Part shown: positions 7,563 to 14,825 of the stretch, in pieces
Numbering within the stretch: position 1 is the stretch's first letter
Layout of the letters: each line of letters opens with the position of its first letter
Source: Bacteroidales bacterium
Lineage (GTDB): Bacteria > Bacteroidota > Bacteroidia > Bacteroidales > UBA3663
Direction: 5' to 3'
Assembly (NCBI GenBank): GCA_004557315.1
Contig: SFEH01000031.1
Coordinates: forward strand, 1-17,633
DNA: 17,633 nucleotides
Made by a program: the position numbers and the translations under genes
The notes under the pieces: generated by a model
The model's input: only the letters and a program-made list of their open reading frames with translations
The model's database searches: none
Told to the model about the DNA's origin: nothing

Positions 7563-8650
7563 CAATCCGGCAAGATGAGCATGGCATCGCCATAAGGTCC
7601 GAACTTATAGCCCTCCTTGATCGCTGTCTTGTAGGCATCCATCACGAAATCATATCCACCGAAAGCGGCAGTCATCATCAGATGTGTGCTGTATGGCTCA
7701 TAGAAGTTGGCAACCATGCAGTCGGCAATGCTGAAATCGTAGTCAGGGAAGATGAACTTGTTGGTCCAACCGTCAAAAGGCTTCAGCGTACCTATGGTGC
7801 TTACCGATGACTCAATGGCACGCATCACCGAAGTATCGACAGCAACCACATGATGGCCGCTTTCCTTCACCTTGTTGACACGGTCGGCTAGGGCCTCCGG
7901 TATGAAGATCTGCTCGCTGTCCATCTTGTGCTTCGATAGGTCCTCAACGTCTATCTCGCGGAAGTTGCCAGTGTTGCTGTGAACCGTGATGAAGTCGAAA
8001 TCGACACCCTTGATCTCCATGCGCTTCAAGAGCTCACGGCTGAAATGAAGTGCTGCCGCAGGAGCCACCACGCCACCCTCATTGCGAGCGAATACTGTCT
8101 GATAGCGCTCACGGTCGGTAAACGGATGGTCATCATCGACAGGCTCATCTATCACATCACGACGATCCTTGATAATTGGCGGAATAGGGGTCTCACCATA
8201 GCCAAAGAGCACCCTGATGAACTCCTCATGAGTGCCATCGAACAAGAATCGCAGAGTACGTCCTCGCGATGTGGTATTGTCAATCACCTCGGCTACAAGA
8301 CTGTCATCCTCTCCGAAATAGAGTTTGTTGCCAATTCTGATCTTGCGTGCAGGATCGACCAGCACATCCCAGAAACGTGTTTCAGCATTCAATTCTCGCA
8401 GCAGGAAAACCTCGATGCGTGCACCAGTCTTCTCCTTGTTGCCGTAGAGACGAGCTGGGAAGATCTTGGTGTCGTTGAAGAGCACAAGGTCTTTCTCATC
8501 AAAATAGTTGATGAACTCCTTGAATATCTTGTGCTCAATCTTGTTGCTTTTCTTGTGGAGCACCATAAGACGGGATTCATCACGATGTTCTGCTGGCAGA
8601 AGCGCAATATGGTCTTCTGGGAGTTTGAATTTGAATTGTGATAGTTTCAT
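7562..8650 (-). CDS. queA: S-adenosylmethionine:tRNA ribosyltransferase-isomerase (queuosine pathway)
   Basis: QueA moves the ribosyl part of SAM onto preQ1 in the anticodon loop of tRNAs with GUN anticodons, forming epoxyqueuosine. The protein opens with KLSQFKFKLPEDHIALLPAEHRDESRLMVL and contains the typical blocks LVLFNDTKIFPARLYGNK, GRTLRFLF, GYGETPIPP and RYQTVFARNEGGVVAPAAALHFS. The C-terminal part has ANFYEPYSTHLMMTAAFGGYD and YKFGPYGDAMLILPD. At 362 residues it is close to the family's length. The start is the ATG at 8650, 17 bp after truB, and the stop overlaps the start of folK. Position in the run and small gaps indicate co-transcription. Confidence 0.97.
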   Translation of the reverse strand: MKLSQFKFKLPEDHIALLPAEHRDESRLMVLHKKSNKIEHKIFKEFINYFDEKDLVLFNDTKIFPARLYGNKEKTGARIEVFLLRELNAETRFWDVLVDPARKIRIGNKLYFGEDDSLVAEVIDNTTSRGRTLRFLFDGTHEEFIRVLFGYGETPIPPIIKDRRDVIDEPVDDDHPFTDRERYQTVFARNEGGVVAPAAALHFSRELLKRMEIKGVDFDFITVHSNTGNFREIDVEDLSKHKMDSEQIFIPEALADRVNKVKESGHHVVAVDTSVMRAIESSVSTIGTLKPFDGWTNKFIFPDYDFSIADCMVANFYEPYSTHLMMTAAFGGYDFVMDAYKTAIKEGYKFGPYGDAMLILPD

Positions 8651-8667
8651 TTCTATATATTAGTTTT

Positions 8668-9513
8668 TTAATTTTCCATATCTTCGACGATTGGCACATT
8701 GGCTGCCCAATCTTCGACATTGTTCACAGGCAGGCAGTCTTCGATGCGGATATCGCCCACTCTTGTTCTTCGCAAGCCAATCAGATAAGCACCGCTTTGC
8801 AAGGCTTCGCCAATATCACGTGCCAGTGCTCGGATGTAAGTACCCTTGCTACACACTACACGTATCTTGATATAAGGCACTATTTCCGACTCTACCTCCA
8901 CATCTTCTATGTGCTGCAGTCGTCGGCCATATTCCTTGATCCTCACACCTGCCTTTATCGTTCCTGCCACCTCATCTGCATTTGGCGAAACGATGCCTTG
9001 TTCTGGCAGATTGATGTCGAGCAGTTCTATCTCATCGATCACCAGCGGCTTGGCCTTGAGCTCTACGTCTTCCTTATCGCGGGCATAGGCGAAAGCTCGC
9101 TTGCCATCGACCTTGACTGCCGAATAGACAGGAGGCACCTGCATGATCTCGCCGTGGAAGCGCGACAGTACCTCATCGACCATCTCACGAGTGATATGCG
9201 CCGTCGGATATGTTCCATCGATCTCATGTTCTGCGTCATACGAGGCAGTAGTACATCCCAATCGCAATGTAGCGATATACTCTTTTGTCCCTGCCTGCAG
9301 CTGGTCGATCATCTTGGTACACTTGCCCGTACACACTATCATCACACCCGATGCCATAGGGTCGAGAGTTCCCGCATGACCTGTCTTCAGACGCTTGATG
9401 CCAAGTCGTCGCGACAGACTGTTGCGCACGGCTTTGACAAGGTTGAATGAAGTCCAGGTCAATGGCTTGTCGAAGCCAAGGATCTCTCCTTCTTGAAAAT
9501 TATAAACCTTCAA
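8668..9513 (-). CDS. truB: tRNA pseudouridine(55) synthase TruB
   Basis: TruB makes pseudouridine 55 in the T loop of tRNAs. The N-terminus GEILGFDKPLTWTSF is the family's KPxGxTS block. The catalytic aspartate is D51 in GHAGTLDPMASGV. Y.A.LRLG, PPVYSAVKVDGKRAF and CSKGTYIRALARDIG are the other conserved motifs. The 281 residues include only a short C-terminal extension and no clear PUA domain. The only plausible start is TTG at 9513: no ATG lies between the in-frame TAA (which is the uppP stop) and the conserved block. AAGGA just upstream is very close to the TTG. The gene is 36 bp after uppP and 17 bp before queA. Confidence 0.95.
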   Translation of the reverse strand: MKVYNFQEGEILGFDKPLTWTSFNLVKAVRNSLSRRLGIKRLKTGHAGTLDPMASGVMIVCTGKCTKMIDQLQAGTKEYIATLRLGCTTASYDAEHEIDGTYPTAHITREMVDEVLSRFHGEIMQVPPVYSAVKVDGKRAFAYARDKEDVELKAKPLVIDEIELLDINLPEQGIVSPNADEVAGTIKAGVRIKEYGRRLQHIEDVEVESEIVPYIKIRVVCSKGTYIRALARDIGEALQSGAYLIGLRRTRVGDIRIEDCLPVNNVEDWAANVPIVEDMEN

Positions 9514-9549
9514 ATCCTTGTTATTTTTGAGGGAGTTAGTTAATCGTAA

Positions 9550-10401
9550 TTAAAAAAAGATCAGCGCGAGCGTACCGACAATGGCACAATAGATCGCGAA
9601 ATAGATGAGCTTGCACTTCTTGACAAGCGCAATCATCCACTTGCACGCCAAGCAACCAGAAATGAAGGCTGCAATGAAGCCGACGGCAAGCACCGAGAAT
9701 GGTATTGCCTCTTCAACCGGATGAGTCATCAGATACTCCTCGCTTGGAGCAACCAGATGACGCAAGTCGAGGATTGCTTCTCCAAGAATAGGAGGAATGA
9801 CCATGAGGAACGAGAACTGAGCCATGTTCTGTCGGCTGTTGCCAAGGAGAAGACCTGTAGCAATGGTAGAACCCGAACGGCTGAGACCTGGCAAGACGGC
9901 TGCTGCCTGTGCCAGACCGATGATGAAAGCATCCTTGACCGAGATGTCTTTCTTCTCGCGAGGACGCACATAATAGGTGAAGGCGAGCAGAACGGCTGTC
10001 ACGAGAAGACAGATGCCTACCACCTGGTCGTTGCCAAATACCTCTTCCACCCAGTCCTTGAAGAATACGCCCACGATGCCGATTGGTATCATTGAGACAA
10101 TGATCTTCGAAGCATATCTCTGCTCATCATTGATGCGTGCCCAGAATCCGCCATTTGCCGATGCTCCTGCGGGAGCCAACGGCTTGAACATACCTGTGAA
10201 CACCCATGCTATCTCTTTCCACAGAATCACGATGGTCGAGAGCACGGTGGCAACATGCACCACGATATCGAATGTCAAACCTCCATCAGCCTCCAGTCCG
10301 AGCAGGCGATGACCAATCTGAAGATGTCCGCTGCTACTCACCGGAAGGTATTCCGTAAGTCCCTGAACCAAGCCAAGGATCAATGCCTGAATATAATCCA
10401 T
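9550..10401 (-). CDS. uppP: Undecaprenyl-diphosphatase UppP (BacA)
   Basis: This integral membrane phosphatase recycles undecaprenyl pyrophosphate to the monophosphate carrier used for peptidoglycan and other surface polymers; overproduction gives bacitracin resistance in other species. The signature (E/Q)GLTEYLPVSSSGHL sits at residues 13-27 (E17, S22-S24, H26). The second active-site block P171GLSRSGST179 contains R175. About eight hydrophobic segments are spread over the 283 residues. The segment with AGASANGGFWARINDE (78-93) is a hydrophilic loop. The start is the ATG at 10401. The gene sits between the DUF3098 gene and truB, an order I know from other Bacteroidota. Confidence 0.97.
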   Translation of the reverse strand: MDYIQALILGLVQGLTEYLPVSSSGHLQIGHRLLGLEADGGLTFDIVVHVATVLSTIVILWKEIAWVFTGMFKPLAPAGASANGGFWARINDEQRYASKIIVSMIPIGIVGVFFKDWVEEVFGNDQVVGICLLVTAVLLAFTYYVRPREKKDISVKDAFIIGLAQAAAVLPGLSRSGSTIATGLLLGNSRQNMAQFSFLMVIPPILGEAILDLRHLVAPSEEYLMTHPVEEAIPFSVLAVGFIAAFISGCLACKWMIALVKKCKLIYFAIYCAIVGTLALIFF

Positions 10402-10437
10402 TTCTAAATTTTAACGATAATCGGTGAATATTGATGA

Positions 10438-10662
10438 TTATTTTGCCTTTTTCCGGTTTGGCAAGATGATTCCCACTATCACAAGGATATAGCCCAAGAA
10501 GCAAAGATTAGGGCCATAGACCACACGACGGTCGCTGAACACATCCGGATTGAAGTGGTCAGGAGTGCTTGGCTCTCCCCATGTCAGCATAAACCCAACA
10601 ATGATCATCAGGGCTGCGATGCCCATTATGATGAAATTGATTTTTCCTAAACAAAATTTCAT
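10438..10662 (-). CDS. DUF3098 family small membrane protein
   Basis: This short protein has two transmembrane segments: residues about 10-28 (FIIMGIAALMIIVGFML) and about 50-68 (LCFLGYILVIVGIILP). The loop between them, FNPDVFSDRRVVYGP, and the lysine-rich tail RKKAK match the DUF3098 pattern. I place the start at the ATG at 10662 (MKFCLGKINF, 74 residues). The frame extends to a TTG at 10689, which adds nine residues that the family lacks. The function is unknown. In Bacteroidota it typically sits between ftsX and uppP, as here, suggesting an envelope or division role; that is inference from context only. Confidence 0.85.
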   Translation of the reverse strand: MKFCLGKINFIIMGIAALMIIVGFMLTWGEPSTPDHFNPDVFSDRRVVYGPNLCFLGYILVIVGIILPNRKKAK

Positions 10663-10708
10663 GATGAACGATATTTCAATAATTAACAAAACATAAATAC
10701 AAAGTCAC

Positions 10709-10731
10709 GTGTTAACGAGTTAACAGTTAAC
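10709..10731. repeat. Short 8-bp repeat array with three GTTAAC palindromes
   Basis: GTGTTAAC (10709-10716), GAGTTAAC (10717-10724) and AGTTAAC (10725-10731) form three tandem copies with an 8-bp step (the last is 7 bp). Each contains the palindrome GTTAAC. It lies in the 83-bp gap between ftsX and the DUF3098 gene. The 8-bp step matches the two larger arrays in this window, but the core GCGCGAAGCCC is absent. Confidence 0.55.
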
Positions 10732-10745
10732 GCTTTTGTCTCTTG

Positions 10746-11645
10746 TCACATCAGATAGAGGTCATCGACATTGGTGCGCAGATAACGTCCAGCTGCGATC
10801 CATGTAGCAATAGCTGGAATCAGGATTCCTGGTATCACCACGCATCCCACCAGTATGCCAATCGACCAAGGGTTGGACAGGAGCTCGATGACAGCTCCAG
10901 CTGCAACGTGAGTCATTGTACCCCACAGCACGCCAGCTATGGCAAGCAGGGCAATGAATGACGCAACCAGTCCGCACGCCACGTTCTGCCATATCAGCGG
11001 TCGGCGTATGAACCAGTTGGTTGCTCCCACGAGCTGCATTGTATTGATAAGGAAACGGTCGGCGAAAATTGCCATTCTGACAGCATTGCCTATAAGCGAG
11101 ATGCAAATGAGCAAAAGCAGACCAATGACCACTGCAAGCACCATCCCGACCTTGCGCAGATTATGATTGACAATATCGATGAGCGACTTGTTGTAATCGA
11201 TCGCCTCGATGTTTTTGCCACACAGCTTTTCGATCGACTTCACTATCGGTTCGATGCTGTCGTTGACCGCATAGGCCGACATCAGTTGCAGTTCGACCGA
11301 CGCATGCAGCGGATTGTAGCCCAAGAAGTTTTCTGGATTCTCGCCAAGCTGCTTGGTGAGGACTGTCAGCGCCGAGTCTGCACTGATATAGGTCGCCTGC
11401 TTGGTATAAGGCTCCGAATTGAGCGTGTTGGCAAGTTTCGCGCCATAGCCCTTGGCTGCTGCATCGCTCATCTCGATGGTGATGGTAAACTGCTCACGGA
11501 GCACGTCCGACAGACGCGCCATGGTCAGTGCGCCCACAGCCATCAGGCCGATGACAAAAAGCACAAGAGCTATGCTGAGTGTAGTAGTAAACCTTGCCCC
11601 AAAGAATTTTTTGCGTTTCTTTATTCTAATATTTTCAGTTGACAT
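10746..11645 (-). CDS. ftsX: Cell division protein FtsX (permease-like)
   Basis: With FtsE, FtsX forms an ABC-type complex in the inner membrane that couples the division ring to cell-wall hydrolases. Topology fits FtsX: a short cytoplasmic basic N-terminus (RIKKRKKFF), TM1 (about 21-44), a large extracytoplasmic domain (about 45-165), then TM2 (about 166-190), TM3 (about 222-245) and TM4 (about 262-285). The motif NTMQLVGATNWFIRRPL between TM2 and TM3 is the FtsX 'LVGA' block. The 299 residues are normal. The start is the ATG at 11643-11645. No ftsE lies nearby, which is usual in Bacteroidota. This is the first gene of the 11-gene minus-strand block, with a probable promoter at 11731-11762. 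Confidence 0.94.
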   Translation of the reverse strand: MSTENIRIKKRKKFFGARFTTTLSIALVLFVIGLMAVGALTMARLSDVLREQFTITIEMSDAAAKGYGAKLANTLNSEPYTKQATYISADSALTVLTKQLGENPENFLGYNPLHASVELQLMSAYAVNDSIEPIVKSIEKLCGKNIEAIDYNKSLIDIVNHNLRKVGMVLAVVIGLLLLICISLIGNAVRMAIFADRFLINTMQLVGATNWFIRRPLIWQNVACGLVASFIALLAIAGVLWGTMTHVAAGAVIELLSNPWSIGILVGCVVIPGILIPAIATWIAAGRYLRTNVDDLYLM

Positions 11646-11682
11646 AAAAATATCCGTTTCGTAAGCCTCTTATATGGGTGCA

Positions 11683-11730
11683 TTATCCTTTGGATAAATA
11701 CACGAAGGGGCATTTGTACCAAAATTCGTG
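11683..11730 (-). promoter_or_regulatory. Structured ftsX leader: two inverted repeats
   Basis: CACGAA (11701-11706) and TTCGTG (11725-11730) form a perfect 6-bp inverted repeat at the predicted 5' end of the ftsX transcript. TTATCC (11683-11688) and GGATAA (11692-11697) form a second one with a 3-bp centre. They lie between the predicted promoter and the ftsX start codon. They could be leader hairpins or operator sites; no known motif was recognised. Confidence 0.35.
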
Positions 11731-11762
11731 CAAATAAACTAAATTTTTATGATATTTTCAAA
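11731..11762 (-). promoter_or_regulatory. Probable ftsX operon promoter
   Basis: On the minus strand, TTTG (11762-11759) lies 20 bp upstream of TTTATTTG (11738-11731). This fits the Bacteroidota pattern TTTG-N19/20-TAnnTTTG with one mismatch. It would give a leader of about 80 nt before the ftsX start. The divergent arrangement requires a promoter in this region. Confidence 0.5.
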
Positions 11763-11800
11763 TAAATGTGGTTAAAAAAACAAAAAGTCACCGCCAATAG

Positions 11801-11831
11801 GTTGTTTTTTGCAGATAATGTAGTAATTTTG
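11801..11831 (+). promoter_or_regulatory. Probable promoter of the rhomboid gene pair
   Basis: TAATTTTG (11824-11831) matches the -7 consensus TAnnTTTG exactly. GTTG (11801-11804) lies 19 bp upstream as a -33 element. The predicted transcript starts about 18 nt before the ATG at 11855. The short leader is A-rich and has no Shine-Dalgarno sequence. Confidence 0.65.
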
Positions 11832-11854
11832 CACCAAAAAACATAAAACTCATC

Positions 11855-12559
11855 ATGGCATTAAGCAATATGACAGGTCGTTCGACTACTCCCGTAACGA
11901 CCAATTTGATAATCATCAACTGTATCCTGCTCATGGCTACAGTGGTGTTTGAGCGTAGGGGCATTGACCTCAACGACTATCTCGGACTGCACTACTACGA
12001 TGCTCCAAGCTACAACCCTCTGCAGATGCTCACCTATCTGTTCATGCATGGCGGTTTCTGGCATTTGTTCAACAATATGTTCTCGCTATATATGTTCGGA
12101 CGTCTGCTCGAAATGGTGTGGGGCAGCGGACGTTTCATCATCTATTATCTCGTCACTGGTGTTGGTGCGGCCATCATCCAGCAGATTGCATGGCGCTATG
12201 GCGTGATAGGCGACTGGCTTGCCACCAATCAGGCCATCGACTCTTCACTCACCTATGGTCAGCTCATGGCCGAGGCTGCCAATCAGACCAATGCCCTTAT
12301 CACCATCGGTGCTTCTGGTTCGGTCTTCGGCATCCTGCTCGCCTTCGGCATGATGTTCCCTAATGCCGAGATACTTCTTCTCATCCCTCCTATCCCGCTC
12401 AAGGCAAAATGGCTTGTCATTGGCTATGGCTTGTGGGAACTCAGCGCAGGTGTCATCAGTTCGGGCGACGGCATTGCCCACTATGCTCACCTTGGAGGCA
12501 TGCTCTTCGGACTGATCCTAATCCTCATGTGGCGTCGCTATCATGAGCACGAATTTTAA
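11855..12559 (+). CDS. Rhomboid family intramembrane serine protease
   Basis: Rhomboids cut transmembrane substrates within the membrane with a Ser-His dyad. Here S154 lies in G152ASGSVFG and H212 in YAHLGGMLFG. H65, H70 and N74 in MHGGFWHLFNNMFSLY correspond to the GlpG L1/TM2 residues (H145, H150, N154) that hold the oxyanion site. At least six hydrophobic segments are visible. Between about 108 and 146 lies a longer polar insert (RYGVIGDWLATNQAIDSS ... ANQTN) before the catalytic TM. The start ATG at 11855 lies 24 bp after a good promoter. The stop is 12 bp before the second rhomboid gene, so the two are co-transcribed. All catalytic residues are present; the substrate is unknown. Confidence 0.95.
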   Translation: MALSNMTGRSTTPVTTNLIIINCILLMATVVFERRGIDLNDYLGLHYYDAPSYNPLQMLTYLFMHGGFWHLFNNMFSLYMFGRLLEMVWGSGRFIIYYLVTGVGAAIIQQIAWRYGVIGDWLATNQAIDSSLTYGQLMAEAANQTNALITIGASGSVFGILLAFGMMFPNAEILLLIPPIPLKAKWLVIGYGLWELSAGVISSGDGIAHYAHLGGMLFGLILILMWRRYHEHEF

Positions 12560-12571
12560 TTTTTACAAACA

Positions 12572-13483
12572 ATGATCGATTACAAGAAACTCAGCTTGCC
12601 TGGCAAGTTAATCTATATCAATGTGGTGGTCTATGCCATCACCCAGCTCTGGTGTCTCTGCCAAGTCTTGTTCTGCATCTCTGGCTTCGACTGGCAGAAC
12701 TTTCTTGCCCTTCACGCCAATCCCTACGACTTCATGCTGAAGCCGTGGACTCTCTTCACCTATTTCTTCACTCATGCCGACTTGAGTCAAGACCTTTTCC
12801 ACATCGTGTTCAATATGCTGTGGCTATGGTGGTTTGGCGATTTCTTCCTGCGCTATCACACTGGACGACAGTTCCTCAGCGTCTATCTCCTTGGCGGCAT
12901 CTTCTCGGGTCTGTTCTTCCTTTTAGTATATAACATCTTCCCATATTTCGTCTTCGACCGCACATTCACTTCAGTCGTAGGTGCCAGTGGCGCCATCTTC
13001 GCCCTCATCGTCGCAGTGGCTATGCGTTCGCCTGAAGAGACTCTCTACCTCAACTTCATCATCCGTACCGTGGGTGTCAAGATGAAATGGGTTGCAGTGG
13101 CTGCCATTGCCATCAACGTATTGAGCCTCCCAAGTTCGTATAATATAGGCGGAATAGTGTGCCACATCGGAGGTGCTCTCTGGGGCTTCGTCTATGGCTA
13201 CTATGAGGCAAAAGGCAAAAATGCTGCCCGATGGTTCGAGCAGCTATGTGATAAGATTGCCAATATGCTGAAGCCGCGTCCGAAGATGCAGGCCTCACGA
13301 GGAGGAGCTCGCACTGTCAATGCCGACAAGCGCAAGGATATGGACTATAATGCAAGCCAGAAGGCTCGTCAGGCAAAGATCGATGCCATCCTCGATAAGA
13401 TCTCTAAATCAGGCTACGACGGACTCACAGCCGAAGAGAAGCAGATGCTCTTCGACGCGAGCCATCGCAAGAATAAATCTTAG
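12572..13483 (+). CDS. Rhomboid family protease with cytosolic DUF6576-like tail
   Basis: This is the second rhomboid in tandem. S139 in VVGASGAIFA and H198 in VCHIGGALWG form the dyad. H68, H77 and N81 (THADLSQDLFHIVFNMLW) match the conserved His-Asn positions, although the H68-H77 spacing is wider than in the first copy. About six TM segments end near residue 211. A hydrophilic, basic tail of about 90 residues follows (KPRPKMQASRGGARTVNADKRKD). Its final segment, IDAILDKISKSGYDGLTAEEKQMLFDASHRK, resembles the DUF6576 helical motif found after Bacteroidota rhomboids. The ATG at 12572 lies 12 bp after the first rhomboid. The stop codon overlaps that of the opposing gene. Confidence 0.94.
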   Translation: MIDYKKLSLPGKLIYINVVVYAITQLWCLCQVLFCISGFDWQNFLALHANPYDFMLKPWTLFTYFFTHADLSQDLFHIVFNMLWLWWFGDFFLRYHTGRQFLSVYLLGGIFSGLFFLLVYNIFPYFVFDRTFTSVVGASGAIFALIVAVAMRSPEETLYLNFIIRTVGVKMKWVAVAAIAINVLSLPSSYNIGGIVCHIGGALWGFVYGYYEAKGKNAARWFEQLCDKIANMLKPRPKMQASRGGARTVNADKRKDMDYNASQKARQAKIDAILDKISKSGYDGLTAEEKQMLFDASHRKNKS

Positions 13484-14277
13484 TCTAACTTCAGGACGAA
13501 ACCTACGGCAAATGGAGTGCCGTCGAACGATGTCTTGCTATCGTCAAAGAATGGGGTGACTGAATAGCGGCCAAAGATTCCGAAGTCATTGAAGTCGTAG
13601 CGTGCGATGAGATTCAGGCCCCAAGGATTGACACACAAGCCATCGCGGAGCACGTCATAGCGCTTCTTGCCGCCCATACGCACACGTGAGCGAACATGAT
13701 GGCGCAACTCTCCTTCCACACCAACACTGAAGCAGTTCTGGCCTTTGCGATCCTGGAGCTGAAGCATCACAGGCACGCGCCAGCTCACATAGGTCATGCG
13801 TGCACGACTGTAGTTTTTGGGCGCGTCTTCCCATGGAGCACAGAACAGTTTTCCGTCTCCATCAACCTGAAAGACAGCATTGTCCTGTGTGCTGTAGCGG
13901 TTCCAGCTCAAGCCGATGCTCGCCTGCAAGCCCACCGTGCGCGAAGCATTCCAGTGCTGGATTCGTCCGAAATTGAAGCCAAACTCAAGGCTATGCGCCA
14001 CCTTCTGCTCAAACCCCTCGGTATTGCCTATGCCCGCGTAAGCGAGATAAATGTCCTGCGGTCCGAGGTCGGCATAGTGATGGCTGCGAGACCTCTCATG
14101 GCATCGATATCCATCGGTCGATATGCTGAGGAAATTCAGATTCCACACTCCATTGGTGCGCGACACCACATTGTTATAGACCACAGTTGAGTCCTGATTT
14201 TCCTGAGCCTTGAGCCCAGATACTCCCAATCCAAGTGCCATCAAGGCACAAACCGAAAAAAACTTAATACTTTTCAT
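13480..14277 (-). CDS. Probable outer-membrane beta-barrel protein, last gene of the sigma-factor operon
   Basis: A signal peptide is clear: MKSIKFFSVCALMALGLGVSGLKA, then QENQ. The mature part alternates polar and hydrophobic residues as in short beta strands (LEFGFNFGRIQHW, VGLQASIGLSWNRY, MTYVSWRVPVMLQLQ, CFSVGVEGELRHHV, LNLIARYDFNDFGIFGRYSVTPFF, FAVGFVLKLD), with a terminal strand like those of 8-10-stranded barrels. It resembles PorT-type or other small beta-barrel proteins, but I cannot name a family. I prefer the ATG at 14277 (265 residues). An ATG at 14292 preceded by AGGA gives a MIDET extension and is possible. The gene lies downstream of the DUF4252 gene, behind an unusual 19-bp tandem repeat, and converges on the second rhomboid gene with a 4-bp overlap. 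Confidence 0.75.
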   Translation of the reverse strand: MKSIKFFSVCALMALGLGVSGLKAQENQDSTVVYNNVVSRTNGVWNLNFLSISTDGYRCHERSRSHHYADLGPQDIYLAYAGIGNTEGFEQKVAHSLEFGFNFGRIQHWNASRTVGLQASIGLSWNRYSTQDNAVFQVDGDGKLFCAPWEDAPKNYSRARMTYVSWRVPVMLQLQDRKGQNCFSVGVEGELRHHVRSRVRMGGKKRYDVLRDGLCVNPWGLNLIARYDFNDFGIFGRYSVTPFFDDSKTSFDGTPFAVGFVLKLD

Positions 14278-14289
14278 AGTTTCATCTAT

Positions 14290-14327
14290 CATTTGTTCCT
14301 AAACATTTCATTTGTTCTTAAACATTA
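14290..14327. repeat. 19-bp tandem duplication at a translation start
   Basis: CATTTGTTCCTAAACATTT (14290-14308) is followed directly by CATTTGTTCTTAAACATTA (14309-14327), with two differences. A partial third copy, CATTTGTTTCC, begins at 14335 inside the end of the upstream gene. On the gene strand each unit reads AGGAACAAATG or AAGAACAAATG, which looks like a ribosome-binding site plus ATG. The translation start signal of the beta-barrel gene therefore seems to have been duplicated. Confidence 0.6.
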
Positions 14328-14333
14328 TTTCCC

Positions 14334-14813
14334 TCATTTGTTTCCGTCAAGCAGTTTCTTGAGTTGTTCGTCGGTAAATCTGCCAGTCATCACGATGAAT
14401 GTCAGCTCGTCTTTTTCATCTATATGCATCACCACCTCTTTCTCCGCTTTAGTGGCATTGAGCAGCGTTGTGATTCTTTCGCCATCACTCTTCGCTTGCA
14501 TCAGAACCTCGTAGTCGGGATTCGATGACAAGGCCTTGTAGTCCTTCTTCATCATCTCCTTGACTTCTTCATTCCGCGAATTGATGATCAATATGACATC
14601 GATGGCATTGGTTATGCCCTCGATATGCACGCCATTGACCGTTGCCGAGCTGTTGCCGAGCAGCTTGAGCATCGATTTGGTGATGCAGATATAGTCAACG
14701 TTGTCAATCTCGTTGTACTTGCTGAACAACTTGTTCTGTGCGTCTGCCTCAGCAGCCATCCAAGAAGTGAGGCTGAGCAGACAAATAGCTATTATCGAAA
14801 AAACGCGTTTCAT
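14334..14813 (-). CDS. DUF4252 domain-containing secreted protein
   Basis: The 159-residue protein starts with a signal peptide (MKRVFSIIAICLLSLTSWMAAEADA, then QNKLF). The mature part, KYNEIDNVDYICITKSMLKLLG ... VEGI-type helix ... EEVKEMMKKDYKAL ... YEVLMQAKSDGERITTLL ... FIVMTGRFTDEQLKKLL, has the layout of DUF4252 proteins of Bacteroidota. No lipobox cysteine follows the signal, so it is probably periplasmic rather than a lipoprotein. The function is unknown. In many Bacteroidota these genes sit, as here, behind an ECF sigma factor and a small membrane protein; I infer an envelope-stress or sensing role. It lies 12 bp after the anti-sigma-like gene and is co-transcribed with it. Confidence 0.86.
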   Translation of the reverse strand: MKRVFSIIAICLLSLTSWMAAEADAQNKLFSKYNEIDNVDYICITKSMLKLLGNSSATVNGVHIEGITNAIDVILIINSRNEEVKEMMKKDYKALSSNPDYEVLMQAKSDGERITTLLNATKAEKEVVMHIDEKDELTFIVMTGRFTDEQLKKLLDGNK

Positions 14814-14825
14814 TGTTGTAATTGT

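Noticed and set aside
8638..9450. 270-codon plus-strand frame opposite truB (and a 220-codon one at 7979-8641 opposite queA)
   Set aside because: Both are mirror frames of strongly conserved genes, rich in His, Cys and Ser as expected for shadows, and have no promoter or family features.
13696..14190. 164-codon plus-strand frame opposite the beta-barrel gene
   Set aside because: The minus-strand frame has a clear signal peptide, beta-strand pattern and operon context; the plus-strand frame has none.
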